Of a stretch of DNA of 12,536 nt, positions 8,923-12,536 are shown one piece after another. Position 1 is the first letter of the stretch; the number at the start of each line of letters is the position of its first letter. This DNA comes from Planctomycetota bacterium (lineage in GTDB: Bacteria > Planctomycetota > Phycisphaerae > WQYP01), in the NCBI GenBank assembly GCA_021816165.1, contig JAKAYZ010000007.1, positions 1 through 12,536 on the forward strand, read 5' to 3'. The notes under the pieces are model-generated. The model searched no databases, was not told where the DNA came from, and was given only the letters and a program-made list of their open reading frames with translations. Both the position numbers and the translations under genes were made by a program.

Positions 8923-9170
8923 ATATTGAGTTGTCTAAAGGGGACATCCCCACCGTACCCGGCGAATTATTCGCCAAAACTCAGGCGGGCGTGGAAATTA
9001 CGCCGAACCAGCGATCTGGGGCGCGAGTATTCAGGGCGAACCCTTCTCTTAGCGCCGGCATTTATGCCGCTGATTTCGCCGTTCGCCCGGAAATATTGCC
9101 ACGCCCGTCTCAAACCAGCTTCTACTCCGACCCAACGGACGCAGTATTCAAGGCGTTGGGGGTGGTGTGA
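8919..9170 (+). CDS. Small hypothetical protein, translationally coupled to res
   Basis: An 83-residue frame starts with an ATG that overlaps the res stop codon (ATGA) and is preceded by the strong purine run gggggcgg. It ends 24 bases before the TIR-like gene, so it fills the gap between them in operon fashion. I recognise no domain, transmembrane segment or signal peptide. The sequence has many P, A, S and T residues and no cysteine. A second frame (8926-9198) overlaps it; the 8919 frame is preferred for its start context. It could be a short accessory subunit or a decayed end of a larger gene. Only the position and start context support it. Confidence 0.45.
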   Translation: MNIELSKGDIPTVPGELFAKTQAGVEITPNQRSGARVFRANPSLSAGIYAADFAVRPEILPRPSQTSFYSDPTDAVFKALGVV

Positions 9171-9194
9171 AGTCAGTAAAATACGGAGTAGACA

Positions 9195-10358
9195 ATGAAC
9201 GACATGACGGATGATCTTCAACGCATTTCCGACTACTGCACCAAGGCTGCTGCGGGATTCGACGCCCCAGAAGTGGTTTCGGCCAGGGATCGGTTGCTGG
9301 GCGCTTGTGACCGGTTGGAAAGGGCATGGTCTGAATCTTGGATTGGCTACCAGTCGTGCGTGTATAAGAGGAACTTCTTGCCGCGCGAGCCGGGCGACTA
9401 TTTCGACAGCGAATGGGGATTCGAATCGCTGCTCGATGCCCGGAATCGAGGGGACTGGAAAGAATTCGATTTTGAAGCGGTAGAAAATGAAATTATCCGA
9501 CGAGCTGGCGGAGACAGCGTTATTCATGCACTTAAACAGGCTGGCAAAGCAGGAGAAGAAGCGTTTGATGCCATGAAGGGTGAGACTCTGCCGATGCTTG
9601 AGGCGGCGTTGACAAGTCACGGAGATGAGTTTTTCGCCAAGCAGCGAGATGCTATTTCGGAACTCGAAGGAAAAATATCCAGTAGCAACTATATCGAGGC
9701 AATCGCCCCACGATCCCTCCGATCACGAGACCAGCGGGCGATTAATGGCGGGCGCAAGTGCCCTCCCCATGCCGCCTTGCAGGCATTAGTGTTGGAACAA
9801 ATGTCCCCAGCGGACCAATTAAAGAAACTGGGTACAATTTGTAAGCAAGTCATTATCTACGCCCAAAAGCGACTGCCAAAGAAGGGACGAACCATGGAAA
9901 TTGGAAATCAAAGGGGGCCAATTTTTATTGGCCACGGTGCATCGGATACATGGAAAGATTTGAAGGACCTTCTAGTGGACAGGTTGAAATTGCAATATGA
10001 AGAGTTCAACCGTGAACCCCAGGCCGGGCGCACTACAAAGGAGCGACTGGCTGAACTACTGGAAAAGTGCACATTCGCTTTTCTGGTGATGACCGCAGAG
10101 GATCGCACTGCTGATGGCCGACAAATTGCCAGGCAGAACGTCGTCCACGAAATCGGCCTGTTCCAAGGTCGCCACGGGTGGGAGCGAGCCATCGTGCTTC
10201 TTGAGGACGGGTGCCCGGAGTTCTCGAATTTGCATGGCGTGGTGCAAATTCGCTTTCCCAAAGGCGAAATAAAGGCAAAGTCCGAGGAAATAAGAGGCGT
10301 GCTTGAGCGGGAGGGATACCTGGGGCAGGCCCCTTTACAACGGCGAAACCCGCAATAG
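9195..10358 (+). CDS. Predicted effector with C-terminal TIR-like nucleotide-binding domain
   Basis: The 387-residue protein has two parts. Residues 1 to about 240 look mostly alpha-helical, with a conserved-looking aromatic patch (AWSESWIGYQSCVY, about 49-62); I do not recognise this part. Residues about 241-375 match the TIR-like predicted nucleotide-binding family (PF10137, also seen in CBASS and Pycsar effectors): GPIFIGHGASDTWKDL at the start, FLVMTAEDR in the middle, then GRQIARQNVVHEIGLFQGR with E319 as likely catalytic glutamate, and AIVLLEDG. Related domains hydrolyse NAD+ or bind nucleotides, and cause growth arrest when phage is sensed. GGAG lies six bases before the ATG. The position at the end of the restriction operon suggests a back-up abortive-infection effector, with the N-terminal part as possible sensor. 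That role is inferred, not shown. Confidence 0.82.
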   Translation: MNDMTDDLQRISDYCTKAAAGFDAPEVVSARDRLLGACDRLERAWSESWIGYQSCVYKRNFLPREPGDYFDSEWGFESLLDARNRGDWKEFDFEAVENEIIRRAGGDSVIHALKQAGKAGEEAFDAMKGETLPMLEAALTSHGDEFFAKQRDAISELEGKISSSNYIEAIAPRSLRSRDQRAINGGRKCPPHAALQALVLEQMSPADQLKKLGTICKQVIIYAQKRLPKKGRTMEIGNQRGPIFIGHGASDTWKDLKDLLVDRLKLQYEEFNREPQAGRTTKERLAELLEKCTFAFLVMTAEDRTADGRQIARQNVVHEIGLFQGRHGWERAIVLLEDGCPEFSNLHGVVQIRFPKGEIKAKSEEIRGVLEREGYLGQAPLQRRNPQ

Positions 10359-10378
10359 CTGGCGCACACCGGGTATCA

Positions 10379-10411
10379 ACCGCCGGAATCGAAGAAGAAT
10401 ACTCCGGCGGT
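10379..10411 (+). terminator. Hairpin after the TIR-like gene
   Basis: ACCGCCGGA (10379-10387) and TCCGGCGGT (10403-10411) form a perfect 9-bp GC-rich stem with a 15-base loop, starting 20 bases after the TIR-like stop codon. No T-run follows (tataatcgca), so it is not a standard intrinsic terminator. It may stabilise the 3' end of the operon transcript or act with Rho. Confidence 0.4.
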
Positions 10412-10553
10412 ATAATCGCAACAAGCATCGCCATAGGGGCGTGCAGGCGATTTGAATTCTCTCCCACTCAAAAGGATAATAATATGGACAACCACCTATA
10501 AACATTGGCATTGAAGTCGCACAACGGCTTAAGTGATTTTTTGCAACAAGATC

Positions 10554-10599
10554 GAGAAGCGCAACGGGGACGGGAGGAGAAGCGCAACGGGGACGGGAG
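10554..10599. repeat. Perfect 23-bp tandem duplication
   Basis: Units 10554-10576 and 10577-10599 are identical over 23 bases. The unit begins gagaagcgcaacgggg and continues acgggag. The absence of any change suggests a recent duplication, or one kept uniform by slippage. Confidence 0.95.
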
Positions 10600-10684
10600 A
10601 AGTTAATAAAAATCACGGCGGCGGAAAACAGCCGCGCTCCCAGATAACTCCCGCCCTCGCCGTCGCCGCAGCGCCTTATCGTTC

Positions 10685-10713
10685 TACTCATTATTCATTA
10701 CTCATTATTTCAT
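10685..10713 (+). repeat. TAYTCAT heptamer array
   Basis: The units tactcat, tattcat, tactcat and tatttcat (the last with one extra base) run in register. The period of 7 is shared with the other arrays in the window but the unit sequence differs. Confidence 0.85.
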
Positions 10714-10770
10714 TGGCAGGTGCTCCGCGCCCGGCAAGCGCCGGCAATTCCTCTTGCAGCGCTTCCCTAT

Positions 10771-10848
10771 TCTCCTAACTCCTGTCTCCTAACTCCTGTC
10801 TCCTGTCTCCCTGTCTCCTGTCTCCTGTCTCCTGAACACTGAAAACTG
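10771..10848 (+). repeat. WCTCCTR heptamer array ending in the same motif as the right array
   Basis: Nine units of the form (t/a)ctcct(a/g), one with an extra c, run from 10771 to 10834 and continue into aacactg and aaaactg (10835-10848). The last 14 bases are identical to 5720-5733 and the tctcctg unit also occurs at 5699-5705. This shows that the two loci share a repeat family 5 kb apart. No four-helix-bundle gene is next to this copy. Confidence 0.9.
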
Positions 10849-10986
10849 CGCCATTACCCTCCCCCGTCACCCCCTATAGCCTCTCCACGGCACAAGTGCC
10901 GCATCCCGGTCCGCCGGGGTTTGACAAGTAAATAACATGCCGCCACAGTGATCGCGGAAAAGAATCCTGAACGACAACCGGCACGC

Positions 10987-11035
10987 GTTGCTCGCTACTC
11001 GTTGAGTGTCAAGTGTTTCGTTACTCGTTGCTCGT
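10987..11035 (+). repeat. Degenerate nnnCTCGT-type heptamer array
   Basis: Seven 7-base units run in register: gttgctc, gctactc, gttgagt, gtcaagt, gtttcgt, tactcgt and tgctcgt. They are more diverged than the other arrays. The sequence continues into ttaagcgcagcg and a ttcgttg-type repeat up to about 11063. Confidence 0.7.
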
Positions 11036-11046
11036 TAAGCGCAGCG
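11025..11046 (+). repeat. Dispersed 22-bp direct repeat, copy 1
   Basis: This copy starts tcgttgctcgtt and ends agcgcagcg. It matches copy 2 at 11309-11330 at 21 of 22 positions (A versus G in the middle). Both copies are followed by related tgttgt or ttcgttg-type tracts. Confidence 0.85.
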
Positions 11047-11130
11047 TTTCGTTGTTCGTTGTAGCCAACAGCCCACGCCCACACCGCGCCCAAAAAGTCT
11101 TCTAACTCCTAACTTCTCAATGCTAAATGC

Positions 11131-11151
11131 TGGCCCCCCCCAGGGGGGCCA
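11131..11151. repeat. GC-rich perfect hairpin
   Basis: TGGCCCCCC (11131-11139) pairs with GGGGGGCCA (11143-11151), a perfect 9-bp stem with a 3-base loop. Five A bases start at 11151 on the plus strand. No U-tract follows the stem on either strand, so it does not fit an intrinsic terminator, though it could block a polymerase. Confidence 0.6.
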
Positions 11152-11157
11152 AAAACA

Positions 11158-11184
11158 TCTTGAGCATCTTGATCACCTTGAACC
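11158..11184. repeat. Nonamer repeat atcttgagc-type
   Basis: Three 9-base units in register (atcttgagc, atcttgatc, accttgaac) precede the related larger repeats at 11221-11278 and share the cttgag core with them. Confidence 0.65.
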
Positions 11185-11220
11185 AAACCCGCTAAAATCA
11201 ACGCTCCCATCCACATGCTC

Positions 11221-11278
11221 AACTTGAGCACCTTGCCCCCCTAACTTGAGCATCTTGCCCCCGAACTTGAGCACCTTG
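11221..11278. repeat. 21-22-bp tandem repeats with aacttgagcaycttg core
   Basis: Three units start at 11221, 11243 and 11264. Each has the 15-base core aacttgagcaycttg; the first two are followed by a C-rich spacer of five or six C. The third is cut off after the core. The T/C variation in the core shows they are not of one recent origin. Confidence 0.9.
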
Positions 11279-11308
11279 GTCGTCGCAGCGACAGCTCGAC
11301 CCTGTTCT

Positions 11309-11330
11309 TCGTTGCTCGTTGAGCGCAGCG
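11309..11330 (+). repeat. Dispersed 22-bp direct repeat, copy 2
   Basis: This is the second copy of the element at 11025-11046, differing at one position. It is followed by ccctgttgtttgttgttgg, another short-period tract, and three spaced tgytcta motifs (11354, 11370, 11385). Confidence 0.85.
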
Positions 11331-11390
11331 CCCTGTTGTTTGTTGTTGGCTTGTGCTCTACTGTTCACCTGTTCTACTCACACCTGCTCT

Positions 11391-11410
11391 AATCGGGCCG
11401 CAGCCCGATT
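11391..11410. repeat. Perfect 8-bp hairpin downstream of the radical SAM gene
   Basis: AATCGGGC (11391-11398) and GCCCGATT (11403-11410) pair around a 4-base loop. It lies about 85 bases past the radical SAM stop codon as read on the minus strand and could end that transcript, but no T-run follows. Confidence 0.4.
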
Positions 11411-11493
11411 CGCTCTACCGTTCAACTCTCTCTTGATCCCTGCTCTGCGGCCGCCGCCGCCGGTGCGCGGAAGTATTGCCACACCCGATACGT

Positions 11494-12390
11494 TCAGGGG
11501 AATATCTTTATTGGCAGGTCTGGCAGAATGGCGGAAATCTGATCGGCAATGAATGCCAATTCGCTCGCCGACAGGGGGGTTACATACGGTTCCGTGGTTT
11601 CGCGGGCTACCGTGTACAGTTGAACCAGTTTAATGGCTCCACCACCGGCGCGAATGTCGGACAATCGCTGAATGTATGCCTGGATTTCCGATGGCGGTGG
11701 CGGCTGGTCATGGATGCGCATCAGCAGCGTCTGAATCACCAGTGGACGCTGCCGGGCGCATGCGGTGATGTTATCAAGCACTCGCTGAAACGGCACAGTG
11801 GATCGATCCACCTGTTTGTAATACGCCTCGGTTCCCGCATCAAGCTTGGCCCAGATTTCTCCATTGTGCTGATCCAAAAATGCCAGTGCCTGCTCAACGG
11901 CGGGGCGGTGGAGCATGGTCGCATTAGTGATGACCACGATCTTGACCTCCGACAACCCGCGCTCCTGTAAAAGGTTCGCCGCCACTTGGCACACGGGAAA
12001 CAATTGCGGGCAGGTGGTCGGCTCTCCATCGCCGGATAGCGCGATGTCATTGAGGTGCCGCAATGATGGTGCCACACTCGAGAATGGATCAAACGTATAG
12101 ATTTCTCCGCTTTGCACCGTCTTGAGCATGGCGGAGAGTTCCGTTGCTAAAATGGCCGGATCAACTGTGGGCGGCGCTCCGGCATTGCGGCGGTTCACGC
12201 TGCAATAAATGCAATCGAAATTGCAGACCTTATCCGGATTGAGATTGATGCCGATGCTGATTCCGCCGCTGCGGCGGGAGACGACGGGATAAACATAGCG
12301 ATTGTTTTCCCAGTATCGGCCATGGGCGGCAAATGCCCGGCGATTGGCTGGGTCAAGGTACAGATCAAGATTGCCATTGCGTGCGTTCAT
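11494..12390 (-). CDS. Radical SAM protein (COG0731-like Fe-S oxidoreductase)
   Basis: The 298-residue product carries the radical SAM cluster motif CNFDCIYC with C56, C60 and C63 (CxxxCxxC) binding the [4Fe-4S] cluster used to split S-adenosylmethionine. It is preceded by YVYPVVSRRSGGISIGINLNPDKV, typical of a stand-alone group, and followed by LSGDGEPT at 118-125, the usual SAM-binding segment of this family. The substrate is not known; related COG0731 proteins include tRNA wybutosine-type enzymes, but nothing here shows that activity. The ATG at 12390 is chosen; an in-frame TTG at 12411 has GGAGG only three bases upstream, and either start is possible. It follows a partial gene on the same strand with a 35-base gap and is probably in an operon with it, unrelated to the defence genes. 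Confidence 0.9.
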   Translation of the reverse strand: MNARNGNLDLYLDPANRRAFAAHGRYWENNRYVYPVVSRRSGGISIGINLNPDKVCNFDCIYCSVNRRNAGAPPTVDPAILATELSAMLKTVQSGEIYTFDPFSSVAPSLRHLNDIALSGDGEPTTCPQLFPVCQVAANLLQERGLSEVKIVVITNATMLHRPAVEQALAFLDQHNGEIWAKLDAGTEAYYKQVDRSTVPFQRVLDNITACARQRPLVIQTLLMRIHDQPPPPSEIQAYIQRLSDIRAGGGAIKLVQLYTVARETTEPYVTPLSASELAFIADQISAILPDLPIKIFP

Positions 12391-12425
12391 TGCTATTGAG
12401 TTTAACGCCAACAGCCTCCATTGTG

Positions 12426-12536
12426 CTATCGCCTTTCCTTTCGTGCGGCGTACAGCAGCAGATCCAACATCAGTGCGCGCGCGGTGGCCGGGCTGTAGCC
12501 CATGATGCCCCAGGCGTGTGAACCCGTCAGGCCGGT
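12426..12536 (-). CDS. Partial C-terminus of an unidentified protein
   Basis: On the minus strand the last 36 codons of a frame run in from the window edge and end at TAG (12426-12428). The peptide begins TGLTGSHAWGIMGYSPATAR and ends in a basic AARKERR tail. The reading is continuous with no stop codon, and the Leu/Ala-rich helix looks like real protein. The fragment is too short for me to name a family. The spacing to the radical SAM gene suggests co-transcription. Confidence 0.6.
   Translation of the reverse strand, partial: TGLTGSHAWGIMGYSPATARALMLDLLLYAARKERR

Larger units (their letters stand above)
10412..11493. other. Repeat-rich non-coding region between the defence operon and minus-strand genes
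   Basis: No convincing gene is seen in about 1.1 kb. Open frames here (for example 10533-10778 and 11319-11552 on the plus strand) translate to low-complexity repeat-derived peptides and carry no known motif. The region holds a 23-base tandem duplication, several heptamer arrays, 21-22-base tandem repeats, a dispersed 22-base repeat and several hairpins, listed separately. Smaller inverted repeats include CGGCAC/GTGCCG at 10888-10901 and CCCGG/CCGGG at 10905-10918. The flanking genes converge on it. Confidence 0.8.

Noticed and set aside
8926..9198. Alternative 90-residue frame overlapping the small ORF after res
   Set aside because: It has no better start context, and its basic, Pro/Ser-rich translation looks like an off-frame reading.
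221..10358. DISARM or BREX system
   Set aside because: No drmA/drmB/drmC-like, PglZ or BrxC-like proteins are present. The motifs fit Type III-like Mod and Res.
10533..10778. 81-residue plus-strand frame in the repeat region
   Set aside because: Its sequence is made from the 23-base duplication and the heptamers and shows no domain.
10685..11278. CRISPR array
   Set aside because: The repeats are short and directly adjacent, without unique spacers of regular length, and no cas gene is near.
10359..11493. Insertion sequence remnant
   Set aside because: No transposase fragment and no matching terminal inverted repeats with target duplication were found.
11319..11552. 77-residue plus-strand frame
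   Set aside because: It is low-complexity at the start and runs into the antisense of the radical SAM gene.
11476..11970. 164-residue plus-strand frame
   Set aside because: It is antisense to the well-supported radical SAM gene.

Overview
The window reads as an accessory defence region from a free-living bacterium of moderate GC, probably of the PVC superphylum (Planctomycetes/Verrucomicrobia type). That placement is tentative. It rests on the style of the radical SAM protein at the right edge, the free-standing four-helix-bundle gene, and intergenic DNA full of short period-7 repeats. No marker gene in the window fixes the phylum.

Left part (221-10358, all plus strand): a probable single operon built on a Type III-like restriction-modification system. 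In order it holds a long DNA adenine methyltransferase (mod), a Schlafen/AlbA_2 plus GHKL ATP-binding protein overlapping mod by 1 base, a small S23-type four-helix-bundle gene, the helicase-endonuclease res with visible helicase motifs and a C-terminal PD-DxK-like motif, an 83-residue unknown ORF overlapping the res stop codon (ATGA), and a protein with a C-terminal TIR-like nucleotide-binding domain. A reasonable reading is that Mod and Res modify and restrict DNA, the AlbA_2 protein regulates or assists, and the TIR-like protein is a back-up effector that acts when restriction fails. Only the Mod/Res pairing is well supported by known families. The rest is inferred from gene order.

The strangest piece is the four-helix-bundle gene (5328-5678). 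It lies between two oppositely oriented arrays of the same degenerate 7-base repeat. The left array (5286-5313) and the start of the right array (5654-5683) are complementary at 25 of 30 positions. The right array runs in register for 11 units, from inside the four-helix-bundle gene to 9 bases before the res start codon. This resembles the stem-flanked layout of 23S rRNA intervening sequences, which carry the same protein family, but here it sits in an operon and not in rRNA. Similar heptamer arrays occur again near 10.7-11.0 kb.

Middle part (10359-11493): about 1.1 kb with no convincing gene, packed with tandem and inverted repeats of several kinds. It separates the defence operon from convergent genes on the minus strand.

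Right part (11494-12536, minus strand): a radical SAM protein with CxxxCxxC, preceded on the same strand by the last 36 codons of an unidentified gene that runs off the window. These look like resident genes outside the defence region.
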